DNA of 64,000 nt from Paralvinella palmiformis. Its lineage: Eukaryota; Annelida; Polychaeta; Terebellida; Alvinellidae. The DNA is taken from assembly GCA_025642065.1 (NCBI GenBank), contig JAODUP010001064.1:1-64000 (forward strand). Direction: 5' to 3'. The position numbers and the translations under genes are program-made. Of the stretch, positions 25,522-44,759 are shown piece after piece (the stretch's first letter is position 1; every line of letters starts with the position of its first letter). The notes beneath the pieces are model-generated. The model had not been told where the DNA came from. It did not search any database and saw only the letters and a program-made list of their open reading frames with translations.

Positions 25522-26610
25522 AACTCGTACTGAATATGCTTATAAATAACATATTAACACATAGCTACTTGTTAACAGAATCCCGTAAATGCTCTCTGCA
25601 ATGTCGAGTACCGGAAGTTTCCTTTCTCAAAATACCCGAACTTCGTCAGTAATCTTCATGCTTATGCTTGGAAGCCGCTGATCATTGTCGTGAGTTTGTG
25701 AACAATGATAAGTCAGTCGTTGGTATTTATAATACAGTCTTGTATAGAGCATACGTTTGTGAGAAAAGAAATCGTACACCCATATACATACACACAGTCG
25801 CAGAGGAAGCAATTAAACACCCCCCCACACACACACACATGCACGTATACGTACGCACGCACACATAGACTTACAAGGACACATTTTGACAACATTACAA
25901 TTATATTTTAAAATATTTGTTATTGTTATTTTCCAAAGCACGCCTTTGTCTAGGTAGTATCTCTAGATAAATATTAATCCATTAAATTATGACAAATCAG
26001 AGATCGCAAAGATTCTTTTTATCTATCAAGTCTATAATCAATAATCATATGTTTTGGCCATACTTCTAGCGCAACACAATATCCATCTAAATTTCAGGAG
26101 GTTCTACAAGAATATCCGGGCTTGATGTGGTTCGATTCCTCAGTACGTTTTCTTTCGAATGATACTCGACACATATTTGCCAAGGTTATTTCAACTGATG
26201 GCGTCTTACTTTTCAACTACGCTGGCCACAACACTTTCAGCGTGACACATCCAAACATGTTTAAATACCTGTCATCAGACATGCAGAGATTACAGGAGAC
26301 TTTGCAGTACGAAGCCAACATTATGATGTTCTACAGGACGAAGTCGATATCGGATGACATTTTAAAATGGTGGTTTATGTGCGCACTCGTGGAAGATTGT
26401 TTTGCTCCCACGAAATCGTACTTATGTAAGCATGGCTTTCAGAATTCTCCTACGAAATATGCCGGATGTCACAGATTTGACCAAAGTGCCATCAATATTT
26501 TACTCGCCAATAAGTTCAACTACAATTACACCATCTACGCAAAACACTTTGATAATTTCGAAGAAATACGTAGAAACAATATTAAAGGATACTCGCCAAG
26601 ACGTTGCTAA
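23469..26610 (+). CDS. DUF1647/glycosyltransferase-like type II membrane protein, copy 1 (4 exons)
   Basis: Join of 23469-23612, 24139-24393, 25579-25689 and 26098-26610; all introns are phase 0 with GT/AG ends; 340 aa. The start is the ATG at 23469, whose 5' context (cacaagctaatc..gca..acg before ATG) is shared with copy 2. Residues 1-12 are basic (RKLRRILK) and are followed by a hydrophobic segment (about 13-32), the topology of a Golgi type II enzyme. Exon 2 carries FVFVTAAS and [11 protein letters not shown], exon 3 carries [13 protein letters not shown] and WKPLII, exon 4 carries MWFDSSVRF and [13 protein letters not shown]. This order matches what I recall of the DUF1647 nucleotide-diphospho-sugar-transferase-like family, so a sugar-transfer role in the secretory pathway is inferred; the substrate is unknown. 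N-glycosylation sequons NDT and NYT lie in exon 4. The gene is a tandem paralogue of 33878-42126. Confidence 0.85.
23681..24074. repeat. near-perfect inverted repeat (hairpin) in intron 1 of copy 1
   Basis: Arms 23681-23844 and 23911-24074 are 164 bp each. I see a single mismatch (ttaaacatatcc against ttaaagatatcc when reversed), with a 66-bp loop between. Intron 1 of copy 2 (about 34080-34265) contains sequence related to the left arm and loop in the same order, so the right arm is the added inverted copy. Confidence 0.9.
24139..24393 (+). CDS. copy 1 exon 2: stem and first part of catalytic-like domain
   Basis: 85 codons between acceptor cttgtttcag and donor GTATGG; the open frame continues past the donor, but copy 2 uses the same GAG|GTATG donor. 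The first ~42 residues are stem. The domain starts at [11 protein letters not shown], followed by [11 protein letters not shown] and [13 protein letters not shown]. It is about 76% identical in DNA to copy 2 over the last 132 nt. Confidence 0.85.
24564..24614. repeat. (GAT)n microsatellite in intron 2 of copy 1
   Basis: About 16 trinucleotide units with one GAC interruption. Copy 2 has (GAT)n(AAT)n in the same intron (40228-40302), so the tract may be ancestral. Confidence 0.9.
25438..25516. repeat. (CA)n microsatellite in intron 2 of copy 1
   Basis: CA tract with TA/GC interruptions. Confidence 0.9.
25579..25689 (+). CDS. copy 1 exon 3
   Basis: 37 codons between acceptor gttaacag and donor GTGAGT. 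Encodes [30 protein letters not shown], the most family-diagnostic block. The exon was found by matching its copy 2 counterpart; length and phase agree exactly (111 nt). Confidence 0.85.
26098..26610 (+). CDS. copy 1 exon 4: C-terminal catalytic-like domain
   Basis: 170 codons plus a TAA stop after acceptor aaatttcag. Starts [18 protein letters not shown] and includes the conserved [13 protein letters not shown]. Its first 464 nt differ from copy 2 exon 4 at only 8 positions, whereas the final 49 nt differ at 15. Two polyadenylation-like AATAAA signals follow (26830 and 26943). Confidence 0.9.
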   Translation, partial: EVLQEYPGLMWFDSSVRFLSNDTRHIFAKVISTDGVLLFNYAGHNTFSVTHPNMFKYLSSDMQRLQETLQYEANIMMFYRTKSISDDILKWWFMCALVEDCFAPTKSYLCKHGFQNSPTKYAGCHRFDQSAINILLANKFNYNYTIYAKHFDNFEEIRRNNIKGYSPRRC

Positions 26611-26829
26611 ATACAATTCTAGTAGGATTTATAACCCTACAAACTTTATTAAAACTGAACGAGAACACATTTAGTAGCAAATAGTCAATATGATAAACGC
26701 ACGATTTCCAAATTACAGACTTTAGCTAACTGAGCCCTGTTCGTTTGTAATGAATGTATGTCAGAATAGCAGAAGAGAATAATTTACACATTAACGAAAT
26801 TGCTTGTAATATATAGGACACCAAACTTG

Positions 26830-26948
26830 AATAAAGGAGAAGGCGATTCTTGAATTTACCTGATATTTTGTCATCCGACTAATGAACTTGAATATTTATT
26901 GCACGTATTCAGTCCTCTTGTGTAATTTTATTTTATACTAGCAATAAA
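26830..26948 (+). promoter_or_regulatory. putative polyadenylation signals of copy 1
   Basis: AATAAA occurs at 26830-26835 and again at 26943-26948, 220 and 333 nt after the stop codon. Either could end the transcript; the assignment is by position only. Confidence 0.4.
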
Positions 26949-27217
26949 GAAACCAGGAAATCACCACCTGTGATGGTTTTTTATAAATTGTATATTGGGC
27001 TAGGTGTTTATAATAGCTAGTTCCTTTCTAATTATGCGCAGGAACATACATGAAAAATGCCAATACAGTGAATGTTTTTCTGGGCTAAACTTTATATCTA
27101 TATCTATAAATCTATATTAAATATATATATATTTTTTAATAACTGGTTTTATTTTAATAGATATAGAGTATAATAATTGATTTCTTCTTCTTAGTTATAT
27201 CCTAGCAAACAAGCGTA

Positions 27218-27600
27218 CGTTGGCCGAATGATGGTCCAACATTAATTAGATCATTAGCACTACGTTGAAAACCAACATTGGAACAACGTAGTTCTGCTCA
27301 TATGGTCAACGTTGGCTCAATATTGGAAATAAAGTATATCCAAAGTATCCCCAAGGTTTTTCCAAAGATATAGTATGTTGGTCCAACGTGGTGCCAACGT
27401 CAATGAGCTCGTTGGTACCTCATAGAAAACTAACATTGGAACAACGTAGTTCTGCTCATAGGTGTGACATTAGCCCAATGTTGGAAACAAAGTATGTCCG
27501 ATGTATATCCCATGTTGTGGCAATGATATAGTATGTTGGCCCAAGGTTGTGCTAATGAGTGTTCCTACATTGATCTAACGCGTTGCCAATGTTGTCATTA
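27218..27600. repeat. 158-bp tandem repeat rich in ccaacgttgg-like words
   Basis: accaacattggaacaacgta (27271) recurs as actaacattggaacaacgta (27429), and gatatagtatgttgg at 27367 recurs at 27525; both give a 158-bp period. About 2.4 units. Words such as gttggtccaacgt are themselves near-palindromic. Confidence 0.8.
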
Positions 27601-28259
27601 ATTGTCCATGCTGTAAATTGTATCGTCTATATAGTCCTCAAAAACATATAAAACATAAGTTTGTTTTATTCTATCACGGTGCATATTCCACTAACAATAA
27701 ATAGACATCTATATTACCTGATTGATGTATTTCAAAAACAAACTTATTTCCGTTTTACTCATATTTATTCAGTCTGCAACAGATCATAGGCTTATAATAA
27801 TAAATTTCTGTACGTATTACAAATTGCTTATTCAAATGATAATATATTCCAACTTTGGGAGTTGGTGAAATTGGTACACAATTTGTATTTGTTGATAGTA
27901 CATGTCTCAATATATGACAACTGTAGAACATTAGCACATGTCTTTTTAAGCGACTAACACACCAACAAATAAGAATATTTAACTAATTTTATAAACATCA
28001 ACATGGAAATTTAATCTACATATACCAATAAGACAAAAACTAAAACTATCGTGCTCATTTGGCATAAGTACAAGATGTCATAGATTTCATCGAATACAAC
28101 TTATTGACGTTCTCACCAAGTATCAGCGAGGTGAATCAGTCTGTCTGATCCCTGTGCCTCTAGTCTTGTACCCACATGGAATTACCTGGCTGAAGAATAC
28201 CCAGTGGTCGTACGCTATGATAGTGGTCGCACATTTTTTTTCTGTTTGATATTCTCTTT

Positions 28260-28760
28260 GTTATCTCTGTTATTTCGAATCAACCCAATGAAGTTCGAGT
28301 ATTGATGGCACCACAAGAATCTTGGTAGGCACCTGCCTTCCCACTAGTAGATCTGATGGCGAATATCCGCATTCCACAGGTGTAGCACGGTAAGATAGCA
28401 AGGCATTGTATGGATCCGCTGACTACTTCAGTAAATTCTTAATTGTCGGCACTTCTCGTTGACTGCTAATAACGTGCGTGAATCCCTGGTTTTCTGCGAA
28501 TTTCACGAATTCTTGAGCTGCGTATTGTGGACAATTGTCTGAAACAACTGTCTCCGGGATGCCATGCCTCGTGAAGATCGACTTTAACTGGTCGATGACA
28601 TCTGAACAAGTGACAATGTCGAGTTTGGCAATGTTCACATAGCTCGAGTAGTAAGTAGTCCACAGGGAGAAGGTAAGTACTCAGCCTATATACGAACATG
28701 TCATTTGCAACCTTTGGCGATGGTCGTAGCCTTAAAGTTAGCCCATTTAAATATGGCACT
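28260..28760 (-). pseudogene. Ty3/Gypsy-type retrotransposon integrase remnant
   Basis: On the minus strand 28423-28638 encodes a piece of retroviral-type integrase core: the HGIPETVVSDN and PQYAAQEFVKFAENQGF motifs containing the second catalytic Asp. The part upstream (TYLLPVDY) is in another frame, and downstream text resembling the integrase C-terminal region (ALLSYRATPVECGYSPSDLL) follows an in-frame stop. At least one frameshift and one stop show it is dead. It is a genomic retrotransposon fragment with no LTRs seen nearby. Confidence 0.7.
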
Positions 28761-29009
28761 GCGGCAAACTACAACCTAACAAAGTGTCCCTCAAACTTGT
28801 TTGTAACCACATCATTGTACTTTTCTCTATGTCGGTCAATCCCAACCCTATCATTATATCATCTGCCTCATACCCCATTGCATAAATCCATGCATTTATG
28901 AAAAACACAACAGAAAACTTTGTGAGAATTATTAAATGAAACTGTTCAAACTAACAAAGAAATATCACGGAGACGCATAACTGATAGTCCGTTCATCTGG
29001 TTTTTACTT

Positions 29010-29320
29010 GTTGTCTGTTCCCAGTGTTAAAACTCATGCTACGACTCGTGCTTTCAGTTGCTGTCCCTACTCTTTGTAATTCACTATCTGAACATGTCAT
29101 GTCATCAAATAGCATAGTTTCTCTCCGTCACTATTTGAAAACCCACCTTTTCAGATTCGCTTATCCTTCCTATTTTTTACATTCCATCTGATCATTGTTG
29201 ATGAACTTTGCACGTCCAGAAGTTTGCCCAACCCCTGTACTAGGTGTGCCACAGAGCTAGATTATTTTCGAGGATATTGGCGCTATAGAAGATTTGTAAT
29301 TCTAATTGTAATGAGGAGTA
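29010..29320 (+). mobile_element. non-LTR retrotransposon (LINE) 3' end, degenerate
   Basis: In shifting frames the segment reads like the C-terminus of a LINE reverse transcriptase ORF (SVAVPTLCNSLSEHV, LRHYLKTHLFRFAY). It is followed by a 3' UTR ending in a ggcgctatag..tttgtaattc motif typical of LINE/SINE tails. No intact ORF remains. Confidence 0.5.
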
Positions 29321-29946
29321 ATTCATATCATAAATCTACCACATTTGACCTCTGTTAGTTCCCACCAGAAATGCTTAGTAATTTCTTTATGACGAAAACA
29401 ACAATCACGAGGAGTAAAATAAATTGTGATCTCCCAAAGTACAGCTGGAATACCGCCAGGAATGCGTATATCAAGGATAGCGGGAAAATGCTTAAGATGC
29501 TTTCGAACTCTTTCGTCCATCTAAGAATCATTCAAAAAACTGAGAAAACCCATTCGCATTGGATCTTCCCCATAATCGTATTATTGTATCACTGTCTCCT
29601 CGCATTAGAATCTTAAATACTAACACTAGAATTTGTAAATCGATAAAAATCTGAAACCTATTTCTGTAATATGGAAGTATTGTTAGCATTAACAGTCCCT
29701 ATGGTACTAGTGGTGGTGGTAGTTGTAGTAGAAGTTGTAGTGTTTATGGTGATAATAGAAAGAGTTGTTGTTGTTCTTTTTTACGGAAGTTGTATTGTAT
29801 AAGTTCGGTTAAGATAACTAAGCCGTAGAAGTGATAGCAGCTGTTGCAAGTGCAGTATTTACACTAGCCGCGTTCTGGTAGTAGAATTATCTTCATCACT
29901 GAATTTGACACAACCACCGCTACCTGTATTGCAGTTAACATAAGAA

Positions 29947-30015
29947 GGTCATGATCATGATTGATGTTTTATAGCTAGTTTCGTGCACATGGTTGGGTAA
30001 ATGGGCCGAGTGACG
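29947..30015 (-). mobile_element. SINE family A fragment
   Basis: Only the tail side remains (gattgatgttttatagctag ... gggtaaatgggccgagtgac) before (GT)n sequence. Confidence 0.5.
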
Positions 30016-30059
30016 TTGTGTTTTGTGTGTGTATGCGTATGTGTCTGTGCGTATGGATG

Positions 30060-30094
<35 letters not shown>

Positions 30095-30107
30095 CGCACA
30101 TACACGT

Positions 30108-30177
<70 letters not shown>
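30016..30177. repeat. compound (GT)n(AT)n(CA)n(AT)n microsatellite
   Basis: GT-rich then AT, CA and AT again; the GT and CA arms are complementary and could fold. Confidence 0.85.
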
Positions 30178-30179
<2 letters not shown>

Positions 30180-31445
30180 GAGCAATGTAAATAAATAATT
30201 GTTCAGTCTCACATTTCCCTACATATCAAAAGGATTTCTTATAGGTGGTATCAATGGACACATGTAATATTAATATATACTTTGCGATATATATTGTTAT
30301 AAGGATCAACGACCAGGAATGAATCATTCTTTATACAATGTTTCAGTATGTTTATATGACACACTAATGCTATTTTCGTATGGCGTATCGCTTTTTCGTC
30401 ATGATTTATCCAGTGCATATGCTGGTTTTGGGTTTGACTTTCCCCAATTTAGGAGGTGCCGCGTTTTGGTTTCCATTTTAACATGCGTTTTTTTGTTTGT
30501 AATTCAGGATCTGTTACCTTCTGTGCTTTTGTACTTGCCTTCTTGAACCGTATGCAATTCACAGGCCTCTGATCACCGTCATCACAGTTTATCCATGACA
30601 CTTGTAAACGTTTAAGTCCAAGTTAAGTCAAGTTCAGAAACCGATAAAGATTAACCAATCTCTAGTCAACTTTTTAAATGGCGGCATAATCACTTAATTA
30701 TGTGGAAAAAAACCTTTGGTGCATGCGACATAACCAGGTAGAATGAGACATTTTAGAATAAGATAGGTTATTAAAGCATTCCGAGTTTTTACTATAATAT
30801 CCGGTGCTATATGTGTATTGTTGGTTATATTTTGTTTCACGGTATATGGTGGTGATTTGTCGGCGGGATAATGTTATATATGATCATTTGTTCCACGTTA
30901 TATATATATATATGTTTTGTAAAACTTTATTTGTAAAAATATGTAATTCCATGATTTACATTTCCTCAGAAATTCGGGTTGAATGAAATAGATAAAATAA
31001 TAAATAAATAATATCAGGTGTAAATTTGATCCTCTAAAGAGCCTAATTTAAAAACAATATTACAATCGATGGACCATTGAAATGATCGAATTGGTCATAT
31101 CTTCTCTCCAAAGGATTCCCATTATAACATTGAATGAAGTTTACATTTCTGAGTACCCAGCTTGGGTTTTACACTAACACATTCACAATGACTCATAATT
31201 CGATTAATTGAATATATGTTTTAATATGTTTAGGTAATAATTTTAAATATATTATTTCAGTAAGGAAAATATTACTCGGCTCATATCGTCAACATGTTTG
31301 TTTGTTTGTTTTAATAATTTCGAATCGATGTTTTCTGATGATCCGAGTTACGGTCACTTATTCCCAGTGCTAAAATAATATGTTTAGGTCACATACCTCC
31401 AACTGAAAAATCTTTATCCTTCAGTTGTATAAAATTATTTGACTT
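30180..31445. other. no gene seen
   Basis: Unique AT-rich sequence. The 75-aa open frame at 30319 is hydrophobic but isolated. Confidence 0.5.
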
Positions 31446-32040
31446 TAATATGTCCGTCTGTCTGTCTGCCTGTCTGTCTGTGTATGTTTGTCTGTCTGTC
31501 TCTGTCTGCCCTTCTACTTGTCTATTTATCTGTATTTCTGCCTGTCTACCCTCTTTGTTTGTCTATCTGAGATCATGATGAAAAAACGCGACTGTTTCGA
31601 CCTCATATATTTAAATAGCATTTCTATCGTATTGGAACGGGCATGAATGGTTCAGAGCTTTGTCATAATCGACACTTTGGAGTTTATTAAACAAGGATCC
31701 AGTAAAACATTAGCCGTGGCTCTATATTGGTTAATTCGGACAGAAAAATCACTCATATTAGGTAAGTTCTATCCAATAGGCACTCTATTTCATTGTGCAT
31801 TCCATATAATATAACGTCTGCATCATTCCTTTATAGCCATTTCTTTATTCATAGACTCCTGGCTTCTCAATCAATATCTGCTTATTCACAAACTGTGAGC
31901 ATTCACGTAACTAAAATGTTTTTATGCAAATTTACTGAAATAACCTATCCTTCTTTTATGTAAGTTTGTTTTTGATCTCTAACCTAGAGATCTGGCTTAT
32001 CAAAGACAAATTCTCGACAGCTAAAGAACAATATAACATT
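31446..32040. repeat. (GTCT)n-headed dispersed repeat, copy 2
   Basis: Starts with a longer gtctgtctgcctgtctgtct tract, then blocks gaatggttcagagctttgtc, gtaaaacattagccgtgg and gcttatcaaagacaaattct, in the order seen in copy 1. Confidence 0.55.
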
Positions 32041-32785
32041 GATTTTGGCAGGTGTCATCTGGTTATAACGTAACAATCAATAACACATTCAACGTTTTCA
32101 ATTAAATCGTACAAATAGCCAGCTGTCCTCAAACATTTGGTGTTAAGAATGTCTGTAGGTGTTTTAATGTTACGTTATATGCAATAACTCTAGCCTGTGA
32201 CTGTTTCCATGGATAAGCACCTTCGAAATATTAGCTATGCATCCCAGGACCGCTATCATCATTGTTATCTCATAACTGCACATGCACGGCCATGTACGAC
32301 TTATTAGCCATGAGAAGTACCTCATAAACCTAGTTATGAGTCGGATTCCAATCGGCGCTATACCGTAATGAACAAAGAACTTGGTTGATAGCTACGGCTT
32401 TTCTTTGATTTTTGTCTTCAACCGACACATTCAGAAACAATGGCCATACTCTATTTTAGTGATGCTTACATATATTTTATATGTTTTAAGAGGCAACTAT
32501 AGCAGCGGAAGGAGAAGTGTTAGCGCGAACTGTGCTATAGTAGTGGGATTATGCTCGTCATTACAACAGCCTAATCACCGCTACTTCTATTACGAATAAT
32601 ACTTAACTAATTTGTCCCGATACCTAACTACGTATTAACAGACTAAATATAATGGATATGTTGTGTACTCGCTAGGCTTGAAATCACTAATCGTGGAAAC
32701 AAAAAATAGAAGAGCAACGCGACAGGATTCTATTGTTCGCGACCTTGGCAGCTGCATTCAACGTCTGAATACCACAATCGACCTA

Positions 32786-33799
32786 CAGTAAAACTCGCAT
32801 ATATCGAAGTCCAGGGGACATACGAAAATATTTCAATATACACGTAGTTCGTAATAAAATTTATCAAATAATTAATGAAATGATAACATAGCCAGAAGAA
32901 GTCAATAACGATATACGTACATGTAACATATCAATTTATTACACCAGTTTCGGGTTGTGGAATAGAGTCCTTTTTTTTAAATCCAAGTTGATGTGTACTC
33001 GCAGGGACATCATACTCTTCGCTGTCATTGCCTTGGATTTGACACCTTTGTTGAATCCCCAGGCTGTCGCTTATTCGGCACAGCCTCTATGTTCGAGTGG
33101 TTGAGAAACTTCCCCCCCCCCCACCACCACTCACAGGGGAGCAGTATGGAAAGATGGAGTCGAAATACCATGAGAGTGGTCATTGCCAGAGTGTTTTACG
33201 TCCTAAGGGGTTTTTCAGCCACCCACGATGTAGTAAGCCGAGAACTTAATCTCTGGAAAAGTTTCGACCTCTTACGGGGTTCGAACCTGTGATCGTTGGC
33301 ACCAAGTGCCGGGTGCTTAACCGCTAGGCCACCGGAGCTCACTTTTGTAGAGATAACTGATTAATGACCATATTTCACCTCTATTTACACCATTTCGATG
33401 TTCTAAGCACATCGTTCGTTTCAAATAAATTGCCATTAACACATGTCATATTTAGTTTGAACTCCTCAGCAACGTAATCATCACTCAGTACAAAGACAAA
33501 TGAACAATGGGTGCTACTTTTTAAAAATCTGTTGGTGAAACTGATATTTTCTAATTGGTTTTTAACAGATCGATATACATGTACGTGTAGTTAATTAGGT
33601 TTCTCTTGATGCCACAGAGATTCTAAAATCTAATTGGCTTATGATAATTCGATTTACAATGCTTATGATGCCACCGGGATTCGAAATAAACGAAGTTGTT
33701 TACTATGGAAGTAAATGGGAGTTTGGCGGGACCAACAACGTACTTCGACATAAGCAGGTATATCGTTCTAAGCGATTTTGATATATCCGAGTTTTACTG
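32786..33799. mobile_element. pogo/Tigger-like non-autonomous DNA transposon
   Basis: Ends are inverted repeats: left cagtaaaactcgcatatatc (32786) and right, read on the other strand, cagtaaaactcggatatatc. Both are flanked by TA, the target duplication of Tc1/mariner-pogo elements. Internally no transposase is readable. A family-B SINE (33053-33341) sits inside it. The right end is only 79 bp from the copy 2 start codon. Confidence 0.7.
33053..33341 (-). mobile_element. SINE family B copy, full length
   Basis: Runs from gaatccccaggctgtcgctt through a poly-C run to gggttcgaacctgtgatcgt and the A-box side gcttaaccgctaggccaccg, ending gagctcac. Nested in the pogo/Tigger-like element. Confidence 0.75.
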
Positions 33800-33877
33800 T
33801 ACTTAGAAAATCGATCACAACACTGCGCTGCTTCTTACACACACTGACGCCAGTCACACAAGCTAATCGGCAGGACG

Positions 33878-42126
<8,249 letters not shown>

Positions 42127-42245
42127 AGTATAATAAGAGTCCTGTCCTTTGATAAAGTCTGAGCCTCGCCCTACGCATACGTGCAACTATAAATATTTCA
42201 TTTTGTTAGGAGTTTCAATGGGTATTTATTTTATATTACCTTTTG

Positions 42246-42251
42246 AATAAA
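42246..42251 (+). promoter_or_regulatory. putative polyadenylation signal of copy 2
   Basis: AATAAA lies 120 nt after the stop codon, within AT-rich sequence. Positional evidence only. Confidence 0.4.
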
Positions 42252-42435
42252 CTCATAACTTTCACATTTACTATTTGTATTGTTGCTTATAATTAGAGAA
42301 AATAAACAAGAATTTTCTTTATATTTATAAAACTTTAAAATACAGCGTATATTATTATTCTCCAGAGGCTTAGTTTTGTTTTTAACATTAATCGTATAAA
42401 TACACTCTGCTAAGTTGTGGTTCGGGAATAGCTAG

Positions 42436-42438
<3 letters not shown>

Positions 42439-42508
<70 letters not shown>
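42439..42508. repeat. (CT)n(AT)n microsatellite
   Basis: CT tract joined to AT tract downstream of copy 2. Confidence 0.9.
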
Positions 42509-42510
<2 letters not shown>

Positions 42511-42519
42511 AGCTATTAT

Positions 42520-43890
42520 ATTTATATATGTGAAATCCTTGATTTCCTCAGTTAGGATCACTTCCAATTGTATCGCTTTCAACACTACTATCAATATTAT
42601 AACACACTATTATCCATAACTCCGAAAAGATAACCATCTTCTAAACTATCGACACTTGTTCTATGAATCTATCGCCAATACCATAAAGGGAAGCTAGATG
42701 TTGGTAGTAGACCTTGTTGAGAATACAAATTAGTTCTACTATATTGTTCATCCCTCTCCTTTATGGTAACGTAGGCAGATTCGGTTATATTGGGTGTTCT
42801 TCATATAGTTTGTCCTCGACTATTATCAATATGACATTAATGGCAAGTGCTAGATATACGGTCCAGATTTGATTAGCGTATCTATTTATTTCATTATTGA
42901 TGTATAGGTTTAGGGTCCGATGCCAGCTACACGCTGTACTAAACACGACTTTCTAGTTAGTTCCCCTTTTCGCGATCTACCTCCCCCTTCCCACGACATG
43001 GACCTTTATCATTCGGCACCAACATCAACATCCACAGGAGTATACCTTTCTAGCTAACAACTACAATAATTATCACCATGAAACATCGCACATTGAAATA
43101 GTAAACGCCTGACACGTTACTGGTCAGTTGGAGACTTTAAAACGATGTATTCCCAATCTGTTTATAATCCTCCAAATTTATCAAATGGAACACGCATATA
43201 GTTTTATTTTCTCGAAACGCGATAATGTTTCGTGCGGACTCGACTGAAAACAGGATAACATGCTATTTATTAATGATCAATGGATTTCTGAGTGAGAACA
43301 GAGCAGGAAAAACGTGTTGTTGTTGTTGTTCAAGCGTTCTCTCTGTTTGGAAAGCTACGAGTCTCCCTGGACAGTTTGCTCCAAAACGCTTTTGGATTTC
43401 TTTATCGTAGTCGTGCCACCGGTATTCTAAAATACATTATGCACTTTTATTGTACTTATCTACTTAATACGTATCCATTCCTATTATTTTATTTTGACAT
43501 ATCATTTCCGTAATCTATTGTTTTTATTTACCTTGGTGTAATATTTGTCATCCGATGCTTGTTTGCTTTATATGACTTTGTCCAGATGTATTTTCATTCT
43601 CTATTTTTTGGTTCTCTAATTATTGTGATATAATGTCAATAGAGTGTTTACCCGTATTAAATATCCAAACCGATTTAAAACAGTGATCTGTATATTTCGT
43701 TTTTATTTCCGCCATTTTATTTTACTCGGTACAGCAATTCTAGAGAATCCCTCACATGTGTGTTGAATATTTATCTCGTTAATTGCAATATTCACAATAG
43801 CATCACTTCTCAGATAAATAGCTTTATGCAAGAAAACGCATATTGCATCATTTGCTTACATTTCAGGTTGAGCTATGGACTATATATATT
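42520..43890. other. no gene seen
   Basis: AT-rich unique sequence with an imperfect (TTG)n at 43315. No coding features. Confidence 0.5.
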
Positions 43891-43897
43891 GCGTAAA

Positions 43898-43898
43898 A

Positions 43899-43940
<42 letters not shown>
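43898..43940. repeat. (AT)n microsatellite
   Basis: AT tract just before the 257-bp tandem duplication. Confidence 0.9.
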
Positions 43941-43942
<2 letters not shown>

Positions 43943-43963
43943 CGGTTTCTATCACTTCCCAAG

Positions 43964-44475
43964 CTATATTCCTTAATTTTCCAGAAAAACGCTTTGTTAG
44001 TATTAGGAAATTTCATTTATATATTCGTAACGAATAATTGTACAAATGATTACTCATTAAAACAGTTTATATAACTTTTTGGCTGCTAAAGTCTTAAATT
44101 GTTCCTATCAGATATATATGAGTTGAAACATCAGGAATAACGTAAAAAAGGTAAAAATCAAAACACATCCCTTTTATTATATATTTATTATATGTACCAG
44201 TTTTCCTACTTGCCGACAGACTATATTCCTTAATTTTCCGCAAGGCAAACGCTTTGTAAAATAGTATTAGGCAAACTTCATATTCATATATTAAACTGTA
44301 ACTGAATAATTGTACTAATGATTACTCATTAAAACAGTTTATATAACTTTTTGGTCTGCTAAAAAGTCTTTAAATTGCATTCCTATCAGAATATAGCTAT
44401 GAGAGAATTAGCTAAAGCATAACAAGAGAATAACGTGAAAAAATCAGGTGAAAAAAACATCAAAACACATACTCT
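43964..44475. repeat. 257-bp tandem duplication
   Basis: ctatattccttaattttcc at 43964 recurs at 44221; gattactcattaaaacagtt and tatataactttttgg follow in both. The copies differ mostly by small insertions in the second. Confidence 0.75.
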
Positions 44476-44759
44476 CGTATACTCGAGTATAGTTATAATA
44501 TATATATCCAGTATTGTCCTCTAGATAGTTAGGTATACATCGCAGATATTCCTTATTAACGGAATGGTGCTTGTCCAAAAGCTAACAACGAAATTAGGGA
44601 CAGTGACAATCATCAAAGATCGTGATCAGTATTTCAACCTTCTTCGATACATATCGGATTCATTCTCCGAAGCATAAACATAGAGAGAAATGTTAACGAG
44701 GAAAAGATCAAGTACGGTGTCATATAGCAGAAGACACAATCATAAAACGCATCCCATTG

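Noticed and set aside
27218..27600. CRISPR-like repeat-spacer array
   Set aside because: Eukaryotic context; units are contiguous 158-bp tandem repeats without unique spacers.
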